From JAKOUY01 sp037045185 (GTDB lineage Bacteria; Actinomycetota; Acidimicrobiia; Acidimicrobiales; Ilumatobacteraceae), in assembly GCA_037045185.1 (NCBI GenBank), contig JBAOHQ010000003.1, positions 53,035 to 117,034 on the forward strand: DNA of 64,000 nucleotides, in the 5' to 3' direction. Positions 37,881-47,164 of this stretch are shown here, piece after piece (positions within the stretch are counted from its first letter, which is position 1; the number at the start of each line of letters is the position of its first letter). The notes beneath the pieces are model-generated. The model did not search any database and was not told the origin of the DNA. It worked only from the letters and a program-made list of their open reading frames with translations. The position numbers were made by a program, and so were the translations under genes.

Positions 37881-40726
37881 TGAGCGGCCACCAGCGCCGC
37901 GCCGCGGCGGCCGATCTCGCGGCGTCGTGGCTCGTCGGCCAGCAGGCTTGTCACCAGGTCGTCCAGCTCGGCTGCTGACGAGTAGGTGGGTACGAGGTCA
38001 CCGAACAGCTCCTCCATCCCGGGCACCGGATCGCTCACCACCACACCACCGGCCCCGAGGACGTCGAAGACCCGGTTGGAGACGAATCCCATCCGGGCCA
38101 TGTCCGGCCAGTGATCGTTCAGCACCACCTTGGCCGAGGCGTACAACCGCCCGAGATCCTCGTTCGGGTAGTAGGTGTCACGGACGAGCGCCGGAGGAAT
38201 CCTGCCCTCCCAGCCGCTGCCGTACACCGTGAGCGGGAGCTCGACGGCCGCTGCCCAGGCAACGCCATGGCGCTGGGTGTTGCGACTGTTCCCCACGAAC
38301 AGCACGTCATGGGCCAGCGCCGGGTCGGGTGCGGTGGGCCGGAAGCGCCGGGCGTCGGTGGCCTGTGGCAGGTAGACCACCTCGGCAGTGGTCGCGCCGT
38401 GGAGCCGATCGGCCAACAGCTCCGAAGCGACGAACACGACGTCGTAGTCGTCGCACTCGTCCACGGTCACCTCGTCGGGATGGCTGATGATCCACAAGAT
38501 GTTGACGTGACGGGGATTGGGGGTGCACCGCCCCAGGCCGCGTAGGTGGATCGCGGCATCGACGTTGTGCGATCCCGGCTCGTTCCACTGCGACCTGAGC
38601 TGCGTCCGGGTCGAGAAGCCGCGGGCCCGAAGGCTGGCGGCGAGTGACCGGGCGTAGTGCGTGTCGCCCCAATGCTCCAGCACCTCCTCGGACGGCACAC
38701 CGATGCGCAGGGCGACAGACGGTCGTTGCAGATCGGCGTCGACGCAGTCGATCAGCCGCCGGGCGACCGCCGGATACGTGTACCGGTCGAGGACGCGCCT
38801 GCGCAGTTCCGCCGCGGTCGCGGTTCGCAACTCGTCGTCGGCGAGGTAACGATCGAGCTGCCGGCGCAGGTCGGCCGCCGACTCGAAACAGGGCAGGAGA
38901 CCATCGAACAGCTCTTCGGAGGCTCGGCGGTTGTCGGTGAGCACCAGGGCGCCCGCAGCGAGCGCGTCGAACACGCGGCTGTTGAGGAAGTGGTGCTGGC
39001 GGGTTGGCGCGGCAGTGTCGTCGAGCACGATTCGCGCCGACCGGTAGACATCGACCAACCGGTCATAGTCGACATGCCCGCATTGGGTGACCCCTTCGCC
39101 GGTACAGCCTTCCCACCCCTTGCCGCACAGGACGAAGCGCTCACCATCGCGCACGTCGAGCTGAGTCAACAGGTCACGCCCGGACCCCCAGTTGTTGCCG
39201 GTGAAGGCGTAGTCGGCAGCGAACTCGGCCACGCCGCCGCCGGGAGAGAAGCGCTGCGGGTTCGTCGCCAGGGGGACGACGTGCGGCTCGTGACACGTCC
39301 GCCGGGCGACGGCCGCGGCGGCGTCGCCGCTGCCGCACAGCACGGTGTCGAATCGGTCGAACCATGGTCGGCTCACCCACCGATCGACCCAGTTGCGGAT
39401 CCAGGCCACCGTGATCGCGTCGCATGGCGCCCGCCGGGCGTCGTAGGAGTCCAGCAGGGCGATCACCACGTCGGCGGCCTCGAGCCGGTACCACCGGTCA
39501 CGGAACCGTTCGATGTAGACGACGTCCCAGCCGAGCGCGCCGAGCGCACCGCCCAACTCGTGGGCGGTGTAGTAATCGCCCCACCCCGCCGACGGATCGT
39601 CCCGTGTCACGGTGATGGCCGCGGTGGGTCGACGGCGCTTGCCGGCAAGGTCTCGACCCGCCAGGTGGGCGCGGTGGAGACGCCGGACGATCGATGGGCC
39701 CCACACCGCAGCGAAGTGCTGCCAGTTCTCGTCGCGCGAGTACCGGCGCTCGGTCCGGTCCTGATCGCGCAGCGTCGCAGACTCGTCGTGGAACATCCTC
39801 GCTTGTCCCACCACCACGATCCGCCCCAGTTCGGACAGGCGCAGGCACAGGTCCACGTCCTCGGCCCCGTACACGTACGTGGGGTCGAATCCCCCGACCA
39901 CGCGGAACGCGTCGGCGCGAACGAGCAGCGCTGCGGCGGTTGCAGCCTCGACATCGACCGTGGCGTCCAGGGATCGATCGAGTGGATCGCCGGCGGTGAC
40001 GTTGACGGCGAAGGGGGCGCCGTCGCGGATGACCAGGTCGATGCCCCGATGCTGGACGGTGAAGTCCGTGCGGCGGCCGTCGCCCGAATAGACGAGCACG
40101 GCCCCGGCTGCGACGCGGCACGGATCCTCTTCCAACGCCTGGACCATCGACCCCAGCCAGGTGTCGACGATCGGTTCGACATCGTTGTTGAGAAACAGCA
40201 GCATCGTCCCGGCGGCGACTGCTGCGGCCTGGTTGTTGGCGTGGGAGAAGCTCTCGTTGTTGTCGTTGGCAATGACCCGGACGCCCATCCGCCATGGCCG
40301 GGCGAGGTAGGCGGCGGTTCCGTCGGTCGAGGCGTTGTCGACCACGATCACCTCGATGTCCGAGTACACCGATCGCTCCAGCGCCGGCAACAGACGCTCC
40401 AGGTAGCGGAGTCCGTCGTGAGTGACGATGACGACGCTGACCAGCGGGCCGGTCAGCAGGGCGTCGACGGAGCGCGCCGCCAGGGTGGTCTCGATCTCCA
40501 TGCGGCGTCGCTGCGGATCACGGATCATCCGCCGGGCGAAGCGGACGGCGCGCCCGGTCAGCCGGCGCACGGGCTGAACACGCCGGTGGATGGCGCCGTC
40601 CAACGCCCGAACGGCCCGAGGAAGGCCACGGCCGGCGAGGTGCCTGGTACGTCGCGCCAATCGTGACAACGGATCGTTCCGGCCACGAAGGTGCTGACGA
40701 ACCCTCCGCCGGAATCGTTCACGCAT
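37688..40726 (-). CDS. Large three-module glycosyltransferase (GT2 plus two CgeB-like modules)
   Basis: 1012 residues. After a basic N-terminus, residues ~93-340 are a GT-A/GT2 domain (VSVVIVTHDGLRYLERLLPALE, FLNNDVEP, YGAEDVDLCLRLSELG). Residues ~375-700 form a CgeB-like GT-B-type module (GWGDYYTAHELGGALGALGWDVVYIERF, ADYAFTGNNWGSGRD, LNSRVFDALAAGALVLTDN). Residues ~705-1000 repeat the module (HWGDTHYARSLAASLRARGF, HDVLFVGNSRNTQR, VSNRVFDVLGAGGVVVSD). It is cytoplasmic, with no membrane segment, and probably adds two or three residues in glycan assembly. The C-terminal ~30 codons overlap the methyltransferase gene and are doubtful. Confidence 0.88.
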   Translation of the reverse strand: MRERFRRRVRQHLRGRNDPLSRLARRTRHLAGRGLPRAVRALDGAIHRRVQPVRRLTGRAVRFARRMIRDPQRRRMEIETTLAARSVDALLTGPLVSVVIVTHDGLRYLERLLPALERSVYSDIEVIVVDNASTDGTAAYLARPWRMGVRVIANDNNESFSHANNQAAAVAAGTMLLFLNNDVEPIVDTWLGSMVQALEEDPCRVAAGAVLVYSGDGRRTDFTVQHRGIDLVIRDGAPFAVNVTAGDPLDRSLDATVDVEAATAAALLVRADAFRVVGGFDPTYVYGAEDVDLCLRLSELGRIVVVGQARMFHDESATLRDQDRTERRYSRDENWQHFAAVWGPSIVRRLHRAHLAGRDLAGKRRRPTAAITVTRDDPSAGWGDYYTAHELGGALGALGWDVVYIERFRDRWYRLEAADVVIALLDSYDARRAPCDAITVAWIRNWVDRWVSRPWFDRFDTVLCGSGDAAAAVARRTCHEPHVVPLATNPQRFSPGGGVAEFAADYAFTGNNWGSGRDLLTQLDVRDGERFVLCGKGWEGCTGEGVTQCGHVDYDRLVDVYRSARIVLDDTAAPTRQHHFLNSRVFDALAAGALVLTDNRRASEELFDGLLPCFESAADLRRQLDRYLADDELRTATAAELRRRVLDRYTYPAVARRLIDCVDADLQRPSVALRIGVPSEEVLEHWGDTHYARSLAASLRARGFSTRTQLRSQWNEPGSHNVDAAIHLRGLGRCTPNPRHVNILWIISHPDEVTVDECDDYDVVFVASELLADRLHGATTAEVVYLPQATDARRFRPTAPDPALAHDVLFVGNSRNTQRHGVAWAAAVELPLTVYGSGWEGRIPPALVRDTYYPNEDLGRLYASAKVVLNDHWPDMARMGFVSNRVFDVLGAGGVVVSDPVPGMEELFGDLVPTYSSAAELDDLVTSLLADEPRRREIGRRGAALVAAHHTMDQRADVLATWLRDGIARRAADVSDAAVSDLMTKRMPGYTCTSATSAVSMGGRGPQPGCWT

Positions 40727-40813
40727 TTCGTGGTGATGCTACTACCGGGAGTCGCCGGCTGTGAGGGCGCGTCGCCGGGCGACGGACCGCACGCCCGGGT
40801 ACATTCGCCGTCC

Positions 40814-41797
40814 ATGACCACCCTCGTCACCGGCGGCGCCGGCTACATCGGCTCGCACACCGTCCGCCAGCTCACCCGACGTGGCGAGGAGGTCGTGGTG
40901 CTCGACTCCCTCGAACTCGGCCACCGTGAGGCGGTGATCGAGGCCGAACTGGTCGTGGGCGACATCGCCGACCAGGAGTTGGTGATGTCGCTGTGCCGTG
41001 ACCGGGGGATCTCGCAGGTGGTCCACTTCGCCGCGTACAAGGCGGTTGGCGAGTCGATGACCGATCCGGCACGGTACTGGCTGAACAACGTCGCCGGCAC
41101 CACCCGCCTGGTGGAGGCGCTCCTCGCCGCCGGAGTCGACCAACTCGTCTTCTCCTCGTCGTGCTCGGTCTACGGGACTCCGCTCAGCAACCCGGTGGAC
41201 GAGACCGCGCCGATCCACCCGGAGAGCGTCTACGCCGAGTCCAAGGCAATGGTGGAGCGGATCCTCGGCTGGTACGCCGTCACCCACGGGCTGCGCAGCG
41301 TCAGCCTGCGCTACTTCAACGCGGCAGGCGCCAGCGACGACTGCCGGATCGGCGAGGACTGGCGGTATTCGCAGAACCTCATCCCGCTGGTGATGAAGGC
41401 CACCCTCGGCTACTCCCCGGCGCTCACCGTCTTCGGTGACGACTACCCAACGTCCGACGGGACGTGCATCCGTGACTACATCCACGTCGACGACCTGGCC
41501 GACGCCCACCTCGCCGCCCTCACCTACCTCGACGGCGGCGGCGCGACAGTGGCCGTCAACGTGGGCACCGGGACCGGCACCAGCGTGCTGGAGGTCATCA
41601 CGGCGGCCCAGCGGATCTCCGGTCGGGAGGTGCCCTACCGAGTGGGAGGGCGGCGCAGCGGTGACCCCGTGGCCACCTTCGCCGACCCGGCCTTCGCCCG
41701 GACCACCCTCGGCTGGTCGGCGTATCGCACCCTCGACCAGATCATCGACTCCGCCTGGCGCTGGCACAGCGAGCATCCGCAGGGCTTTGCCACCTGA
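40814..41797 (+). CDS. galE: UDP-glucose 4-epimerase
   Basis: Extended SDR enzyme interconverting UDP-glucose and UDP-galactose (or the N-acetyl forms). 327 residues starting MTTLVTGGAGYIGSHTVRQL, with the catalytic SSSCSVYG Ser region and the Y-x3-K in VYAESKAMVE. SLRYFNAAGA and GTCIRDYIHVDDLADAH are family hallmarks. It lies 88 bp from the divergent large glycosyltransferase and probably supplies its donor sugar. Confidence 0.94.
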   Translation: MTTLVTGGAGYIGSHTVRQLTRRGEEVVVLDSLELGHREAVIEAELVVGDIADQELVMSLCRDRGISQVVHFAAYKAVGESMTDPARYWLNNVAGTTRLVEALLAAGVDQLVFSSSCSVYGTPLSNPVDETAPIHPESVYAESKAMVERILGWYAVTHGLRSVSLRYFNAAGASDDCRIGEDWRYSQNLIPLVMKATLGYSPALTVFGDDYPTSDGTCIRDYIHVDDLADAHLAALTYLDGGGATVAVNVGTGTGTSVLEVITAAQRISGREVPYRVGGRRSGDPVATFADPAFARTTLGWSAYRTLDQIIDSAWRWHSEHPQGFAT

Positions 41798-41812
41798 CGG
41801 GCGCGCCCGGGC

Positions 41813-42580
41813 TCAGCTGCGCTGGCGGTCCAGCCAGCCGAGGAGGATCGCGATGGCCCGCGGGTCGTGGCGCAGCCGGTGCCCGGCGCCGGGAATGATG
41901 CGCAGTTCCGCCGCGCCGTGCGCTGCCACCAGTTGGCGAGCTTCGATGGGCGGCACGCTGTCGTCGTCCTCGCCGTGCAGCACCAGCATCGGTCGGGGCG
42001 CGAAGCGGCGGGCGGCGTCCACGGGACGGAAGCGGCGGAGCTCACGCGCCCACTCGTCCTGGGCCTTGGGAAACCCGGGGGTGCGCACCGCGCCGATCTC
42101 CCTGGCGTGATCGAGGAACTTGCGTGGCTGGGCCGCCCAGTCGTCGAAGTCCGACCGGGAGCTGAGCAGCGCCGCACCGCGCACGCGAGGGTCGTCGGCG
42201 CCGACGCACACCCCGAGCGAGCCGCCGGCCCCCGTCCCGACCAGCCAGACGCCCGACGGGGAGGCCTCGGCGATGACATGGTCCACCGCCAGGCGCAGGT
42301 CGTCGACCCAACCCTGCAGGGAGAAGTCACCCTCGCTCTGGCCGCAGCCGCGAAACGTGAAGGTCATCGCCGTCCAGCCCAGTTCGTGGGACATCCGGTC
42401 GACGAGCTCCGGGAAGGTACCGGCGCTCTGGCGGGCGTCGAGCGGGCCCGTGGGGAAGCCGTGGGCGAGGATCAGCGCCGGGCACGGCTCGACCCGCCCG
42501 GACGGTCGCGCCAGGTAGCGGGACAGGCGCAGACCTCCGGAAACGAAGGCGCCGTTCCCGTTCATCACCATCGGCGGCAC
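41813..42580 (-). CDS. Alpha/beta-hydrolase fold protein with altered nucleophile motif
   Basis: 255 residues. The fold is clear: LILAHGFPTG (oxyanion HG), TFTFRGCGQSEGDF, the acid in LVLHGEDDDSVP and the His in PGAGHRLRHDP. The nucleophile elbow, normally GxSxG, reads LVGTGAGGS, with Gly in place of Ser. The DNA in this region is in frame on both sides, so this is not an obvious frameshift. It is either a non-catalytic member or one with an unusual nucleophile. The start is GTG 42580 or one of the two ATGs within six codons. It lies immediately after the small gene 42581-42805. Confidence 0.8.
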   Translation of the reverse strand: MPPMVMNGNGAFVSGGLRLSRYLARPSGRVEPCPALILAHGFPTGPLDARQSAGTFPELVDRMSHELGWTAMTFTFRGCGQSEGDFSLQGWVDDLRLAVDHVIAEASPSGVWLVGTGAGGSLGVCVGADDPRVRGAALLSSRSDFDDWAAQPRKFLDHAREIGAVRTPGFPKAQDEWARELRRFRPVDAARRFAPRPMLVLHGEDDDSVPPIEARQLVAAHGAAELRIIPGAGHRLRHDPRAIAILLGWLDRQRS

Positions 42581-42805
42581 CTAGGCGCGAGGTGTGCGGC
42601 GGCGGCGGCGGATGCCGGGGGCAGCCAGCCGGTAGCCCCGGTTGCGCGCCTCGACCAGGGTATCCGGCCCGAAGCACAGGCCCGTCTCCGCCTCGACGAT
42701 CTCGTCGATCACCGCCCGATCCGCCCAGGTGTCGAGGTCGTAGACCAGCTGGGTGCGCTTGTCACCGAGGAACCGGGTGTGCTCGAACCGGGACGGACGA
42801 TCCAT
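42581..42805 (-). CDS. Small hypothetical protein with Arg-rich tail
   Basis: 74 residues from ATG 42805: MDRPSRFEHTRFLGDKRTQLVYDLD ... IVEAETGLCFGPDTLVEARNRGYR, ending in a basic RRRRR tail. No known domain. The sharp boundary with the downstream hydrolase (stop and start abut) suggests one transcript, and the divergent DinB-type gene starts 46 bp away. Confidence 0.65.
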   Translation of the reverse strand: MDRPSRFEHTRFLGDKRTQLVYDLDTWADRAVIDEIVEAETGLCFGPDTLVEARNRGYRLAAPGIRRRRRTPRA

Positions 42806-42851
42806 GGGCCGAAGGCTACTGGCGCCTCCACCGCAGCGCGAAGATGACCGG

Positions 42852-43658
42852 GTGATCCCCACCACCACCATCGACCAGCTCACTGCCTTGTTCACCGCCG
42901 TCTCCACGCTGTGCAGTGACCTGACCGACGAGCAGTGGGCGACACCGACGGACTGCCCGGGATGGGACGTCAAGGACACCGTGTCCCACCTGATCGGCAC
43001 CGAGCGTCTGCTGCAGAAGCTGCCGGCAACGACCCATCGGGCTGCCGACGCCGAACACGTCAAGAACGCCATCGGGCAGTTCAACGAGAACGAGATCGAC
43101 GCCCGCCGGGCGCGCCGGGGCGGCGAGGTCCTCGCCGAATGGAACGACCTCGCCGCCCTCCGCCTGGCCACGCTGCGCGCCGGCGACGACGCCTACTTCG
43201 ACGAACCGACGATGACCCCCACCGGGCCGGGGACGGTCGCCGACTTCCTCGACGTGCGCATCCTCGACGTGTGGTCGCACGAGCAGGACATCCGCCGGGC
43301 GCTGCACCGTCCGGGGAACCTCGACTCCCCTGCCGCCGGGCACACCATCGACCGCCTGCTGCGGACGTTGCCCATCGTCGTCGGCAAGCGGGCGAGCTGC
43401 CCGGAGGGCCGAGCGGTGCGGCTGATCATCACCGGGCCGACGCAGCGCGACGTCACCGTCGAGGTCAACGGAGGGCGGGCCGGTGTGGTCGGCCACTCGG
43501 AGCAGGCGCCACTGGCCACCATCACCCTGGACACCGAGACCTTCGTCGTGCTGGCGCTGGGCCGGGCCTCGGTGGCGGCGCTGGGCGGCTCGATCGAGGT
43601 GCAGGGGGACGACGCCCTCGGGACCGCGGTGGTCACCCAGCTGAACATGATGATCTGA
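42852..43658 (+). CDS. Maleylpyruvate isomerase-family mycothiol-dependent enzyme (DinB-like)
   Basis: 268 residues from GTG 42852. The N-terminal four-helix DinB/MDMPI domain shows LTDEQWATPTDCPGWDVKDTVSHLIGTE and, later, RILDVWSHEQDIRRAL, which place the metal-ligand His residues. The C-terminal ~90 residues form an MDMPI C-terminal/SCP2-like domain (VTVEVNGGRAGVVGHSEQAPLATITLDTETFVVLALG). Members use the actinobacterial thiol mycothiol for isomerisation or detoxification. The substrate is unknown. Confidence 0.87.
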   Translation: MIPTTTIDQLTALFTAVSTLCSDLTDEQWATPTDCPGWDVKDTVSHLIGTERLLQKLPATTHRAADAEHVKNAIGQFNENEIDARRARRGGEVLAEWNDLAALRLATLRAGDDAYFDEPTMTPTGPGTVADFLDVRILDVWSHEQDIRRALHRPGNLDSPAAGHTIDRLLRTLPIVVGKRASCPEGRAVRLIITGPTQRDVTVEVNGGRAGVVGHSEQAPLATITLDTETFVVLALGRASVAALGGSIEVQGDDALGTAVVTQLNMMI

Positions 43659-43695
43659 CCGGCTCGGCGCAGATGCGATGGCATACTGCACCTCG

Positions 43696-44766
43696 ATGAA
43701 GGCGCTCATCCTCGCTGGCGGTGCCGGTACGCGCCTTCGCCCGATCACCTACACCAGCGCCAAGCAACTGGTGCCGGTGGCCAACCGCCCGATCCTGTTC
43801 TACGGCATCGATGCCCTGGTGGCTGCCGGGATCACCGACATCGGCGTCATCGTCGGCGAGACCCGTCGCGAGGTGATGGCCGCGCTCGGCGACGGCGCTC
43901 AGTTCGGCTGCTCGATCACCTACATCCCCCAGGACTCGCCCGCCGGTCTGGCCCACTGCGTCCTGATCGCTCGTCACTTCCTGGGCGACGACCAGTTCGT
44001 CATGTTCCTCGGCGACAACCTGCTGGAGCAGGATCTCGGCGGGTTCATCCGTTCCTTCCAGGACGACTCTCGGCGTGCTGCGGCGCGCATCCTGCTGAAG
44101 CCGGTCGACGACCCGCAGCGCTTCGGGATCGCCGAGCTCGACGGCTCGGGCAACGTGATCGCCCTCGTCGAGAAGCCGGAGCATCCGCCGTCGAATCTGG
44201 CCCTGGTCGGGGTGTACCTGTTCGATCAGCGGATCCACCAGGCCGTCGCCGGCATCCAGCCGTCCCAGCGCGGCGAACTGGAGATCACCGACGCCATCCA
44301 GCGGCTGATCGACGACGGCGAGGTCGTCACCGCCGAGCTGCTCACCGGTTGGTGGATCGACACCGGCAAGCTGACCCCGCTGCTGGAAGCCAACCGATTG
44401 ATCCTCGACCGCCTGTCCTCACGCATCGACGGCGAGGTGGACAACCAGTGCGACGTCGTCGGTGAGGTGGTGATCGAGGCCGGCGCCCGAGTGGTCCGCT
44501 CACGGTTGCGCGGCCCGCTCATCGTCGGCCGGGACACCGTGGTGATCGACAGTTTCATCGGTCCGCATTCGGCCATTGGCGCCGGGTGCCGCATCGAACG
44601 CAGCGAGGTCGAGCACTCGGTCGTGATGGACGGCAGCGTCGTCCTTGACATCGACCGGTTGGAGGACAGCCTGATCGGCCGGGAGGCCGAGATCACCCGC
44701 TCCAAGCTCCGGCCTCGGGCGCTTCGCCTGATGGTGGGCGACCACTGCCAGATCGACGTCGAGTAA
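43696..44766 (+). CDS. rmlA: Glucose-1-phosphate thymidylyltransferase (long form)
   Basis: First step of dTDP-L-rhamnose synthesis: dTTP plus glucose 1-phosphate. 356 residues; the N-terminal nucleotidyltransferase domain begins MKALILAGGAGTRLRPITYTSAKQLVPVANRP, with FLGDNLLE and VEKPEHPPSNLA. The C-terminal left-handed beta-helix (VVGEVVIEAGARVVRSRLRGPLIVGRDTVV) is the extension found in StrD-like long RmlA of actinobacteria. ATG 43696 gives the canonical N-terminus. It is the first of four contiguous rml genes. Confidence 0.95.
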   Translation: MKALILAGGAGTRLRPITYTSAKQLVPVANRPILFYGIDALVAAGITDIGVIVGETRREVMAALGDGAQFGCSITYIPQDSPAGLAHCVLIARHFLGDDQFVMFLGDNLLEQDLGGFIRSFQDDSRRAAARILLKPVDDPQRFGIAELDGSGNVIALVEKPEHPPSNLALVGVYLFDQRIHQAVAGIQPSQRGELEITDAIQRLIDDGEVVTAELLTGWWIDTGKLTPLLEANRLILDRLSSRIDGEVDNQCDVVGEVVIEAGARVVRSRLRGPLIVGRDTVVIDSFIGPHSAIGAGCRIERSEVEHSVVMDGSVVLDIDRLEDSLIGREAEITRSKLRPRALRLMVGDHCQIDVE

Positions 44767-44780
44767 CCCGGGAGCTGGTC

Positions 44781-45332
44781 ATGGCAACCATCACCGAGAG
44801 CACCGCCATCGCCGGGGTGTGGCACGTCGAGCCCGCCATCCACGGTGACCAGCGCGGCCTGTTCATCGAGACCTACCGGCGGGAGTGGATCCCCGGGGCA
44901 CGGGAGATGCTCCAGTCGAATCGGGCCAACCGCCAGGCCGGGGCCATCGTCGGGCTGCACTACCACCTGCACCAAGCCGACTACTGGTACATCCCCTTCG
45001 GCACGGCGCGTGTGGTGCTCCATGACCTGCGTACCGGAGGCCCCACCGATGGGGCCACCGAGATGGTGGAGCTCAGCGGCGACAACCACCGCGGCGTGTT
45101 CATCCCGCCGGGCGTTGCCCACGGCTTTCGCGCCGTCACCGACATGGTGATCACGTACCTGGTGGACGGGTACTACAACGTGGCCGACGAACTCGGCCTG
45201 GCCTGGGACGACCCGGCGGTGGTCGAGGCCTGGGGCATCGACGATCCGATCCTGTCCGGCCGAGATCAGGGCAACCCGCGCCGGGCGGCGATCGAGCCCC
45301 GGCACCGGCCGGCGTGGCCGATGCGGACGTGA
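44781..45332 (+). CDS. rmlC: dTDP-4-dehydrorhamnose 3,5-epimerase family protein
   Basis: Third step of the rhamnose pathway. 183-residue cupin: DQRGLFIETYRREWIPG, QSNRANRQAGAIVGLHYHLHQADYWYIPFGTARVVLHDLR with the catalytic His in GLHYH, FIPPGVAHGFRAVTDMVITYLVDGYYN, and the AWDDPAV end region. The canonical family has QDNHS where this has QSNRA, so substrate range could differ (3- or 3,5-epimerase), but neighbours support RmlC. It sits 14 bp after rmlA. Confidence 0.9.
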   Translation: MATITESTAIAGVWHVEPAIHGDQRGLFIETYRREWIPGAREMLQSNRANRQAGAIVGLHYHLHQADYWYIPFGTARVVLHDLRTGGPTDGATEMVELSGDNHRGVFIPPGVAHGFRAVTDMVITYLVDGYYNVADELGLAWDDPAVVEAWGIDDPILSGRDQGNPRRAAIEPRHRPAWPMRT

Positions 45333-45341
45333 GGACCTGAG

Positions 45342-46302
45342 ATGCGTCAGTTCGTAACCGGCGGCGCCGGCTTCATCGGCTCGGCCTACGTGCGGACCGT
45401 GCTCACCCAGACCGACGACCAGGTGACGGTGTACGACGCGCTGACCTACGCCGGCCATACATCGTCGCTGGCCGACGTGTGGGACCACCCGGGGTTCACC
45501 TTCGTCCACGCCGACATCTGTGACGTCGAGGCGGTGGAGGCGTCGATGCCCGGCCACGACGCCGTCGTCCACTTCGCCGCCGAGACCCACGTGGACCGCT
45601 CCATCGCCGATCCGCACGCCTTCGCCCGCACCAACGTGGTGGGCACCAACGTGCTGCTCGACGCGGCGCGCCGCCACGGCATCGGCCGATTCGTCCACGT
45701 GTCCACCGATGAGGTCTACGGCACCATCGATCACGGCTCGTTCCGTGAGACCGACGTCCTCACGCCGCGCAGCCCCTACTCGGCGGCCAAGGCAGGCAGC
45801 GACCTGCTGGCGCTGTCGTACGCCACCACCTTCGGCCTGCCCGTCGTGGTGACCCGCTGCAGCAACAACTTCGGCCCGTACCAGCACCCGGAAAAGGTGA
45901 TCCCGCTGTTCACCACGAACCTGCTCGACGGCAAGCGGGTCCCGTTGTACGGCGACGGCGGCAACGTCGCGCGACTGGCTGTTCGTCGACGATCACGTCG
46001 CCGCCCTGCGAACCCTGCTTGATCGTGGAGTCGCCGGTGAGGTGTACAACATCGCCGCCCACACCGAGATCACCAACCACGATCTGACGACGCGGCTGCT
46101 CGAACTGTGCGGCCGCGACGAGTCGGCGATCGACCACGTCGCCGACCGGCTCGGGCACGATCGGCGGTACTCGATCACCACCGACAAGCTCGAGGCGCTC
46201 GGCTGGCGCCCGGCGGGTTCGTTCGAGCAGTGCCTCGCCGACACCGTGGAGTGGTACCGCACCCGGCGCGACTGGTGGGAACCGATCAAGGGCCGCGGAT
46301 GA
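45342..46302 (+). CDS. rmlB: dTDP-glucose 4,6-dehydratase (single-base frameshift)
   Basis: Second step of the rhamnose pathway; an SDR enzyme with bound NAD. The first frame runs from MRQFVTGGAGFIGSAYVRT through HFAAETHVDRSI, STDEVYGTI, the catalytic YSAAKAGSD and VTRCSNNFGPYQHPEKVIPL to YGDGGNV. The second frame continues RDWLFVDDHVAALRTLLDRG ... EVYNIAAHTEITNHDL to WWEPIKGRG. One extra base at 45966-45971 (GTCGCGCGAC for GTCCGCGAC) separates them; the span is 961 nt, one over a multiple of three. The stop overlaps rmlD. Confidence 0.93.
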
Positions 46303-47144
46303 CGCGCTACTTGATCACGGGCTCGGGCGGCCAGCTCGGTCGTGATCTGGTCCGAGCCGTGGAATCCGGCGGGCACCAGGGTCATGGCCTGACCCGCCAG
46401 GAACTGGACATCGCCGACACCGACGCCGTGCGCCAGGCCCTGGCGGCGTGGCGCCCCGACGTCGTGGTGAACTGCGCCGCCTGGACGGCGGTGGACGCCT
46501 GCGAGGCAGACCCGGCGCTGGCCGACGAGGTCAACGGGCACGCGGTGGAGCGCCTTGCGCTGGTGTGCGCCGAAGCCTCGGCACGGCTCGTGCAGATCAG
46601 CACGGACTACGTCTTCGACGGCTCGCTCGAACGGCCCTACGACGTCGACGACCCGACAGGCCCGATCAACGCCTATGGGGCATCGAAGCTGCTCGGTGAG
46701 CGGGCGTTGGCCGCCCTGGGTCCGCTCGGCCTGGTGGTGCGCACCTCGTGGGTGTTCAGCGGCCACGGCGGGAACATGGTGGCGACGATTCGCCGGCTCG
46801 TGGATCAGGGTGCGCCGCTGCGGTTCGTGGACGACCAGTTCGGCTGCCCGTCGTTCACCCCCGACCTGGCCGACGCCGTCGTTGGCCTCGTCGGCGCCGG
46901 GGCCGGCGGCATCGTCCACGTGACCAACCAGGGCGCGACGACGTGGCACGGGTTCGCCAAGGAAGTCGTCGGCCGCCTCGGCGGTGACCCGGAGGCGGTG
47001 CTCCCCATCGCCACGGCCGATCTCCTGCCGGCACGCCCGGCACGCCGGCCGCGCAACAGCGTGCTCGACGGCCGCTCGCTGGCGCAGGCCGGGGTCCCGC
47101 TTCGGCGGCACTTCACCGAGGCGCTGACGACGCTGCTCGGCTGA
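46299..47144 (+). CDS. rmlD: dTDP-4-dehydrorhamnose reductase
   Basis: Last step: NAD(P)H-dependent reduction to dTDP-L-rhamnose. 281 residues, MTRYLITGSGGQLGRDLVRA, with NCAAWTAVDACEADP, STDYVFDG, the Y-x3-K of NAYGASKLLGE, and VRTSWVFSGHGGNMV. ATG 46299 overlaps the rmlB stop by four bases. With rmlA, rmlC and rmlB it completes the pathway in a single transcript. Confidence 0.96.
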   Translation: MTRYLITGSGGQLGRDLVRAVESGGHQGHGLTRQELDIADTDAVRQALAAWRPDVVVNCAAWTAVDACEADPALADEVNGHAVERLALVCAEASARLVQISTDYVFDGSLERPYDVDDPTGPINAYGASKLLGERALAALGPLGLVVRTSWVFSGHGGNMVATIRRLVDQGAPLRFVDDQFGCPSFTPDLADAVVGLVGAGAGGIVHVTNQGATTWHGFAKEVVGRLGGDPEAVLPIATADLLPARPARRPRNSVLDGRSLAQAGVPLRRHFTEALTTLLG

Positions 47145-47164
47145 GGCCCGGTTAACGTCGGGGC

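Noticed and set aside
38657..40666. Long plus-strand frame (669 codons) inside the large glycosyltransferase
   Set aside because: It is antisense to clear GT2 and CgeB motifs, has no domain of its own, and no sensible start or ribosome-binding site.
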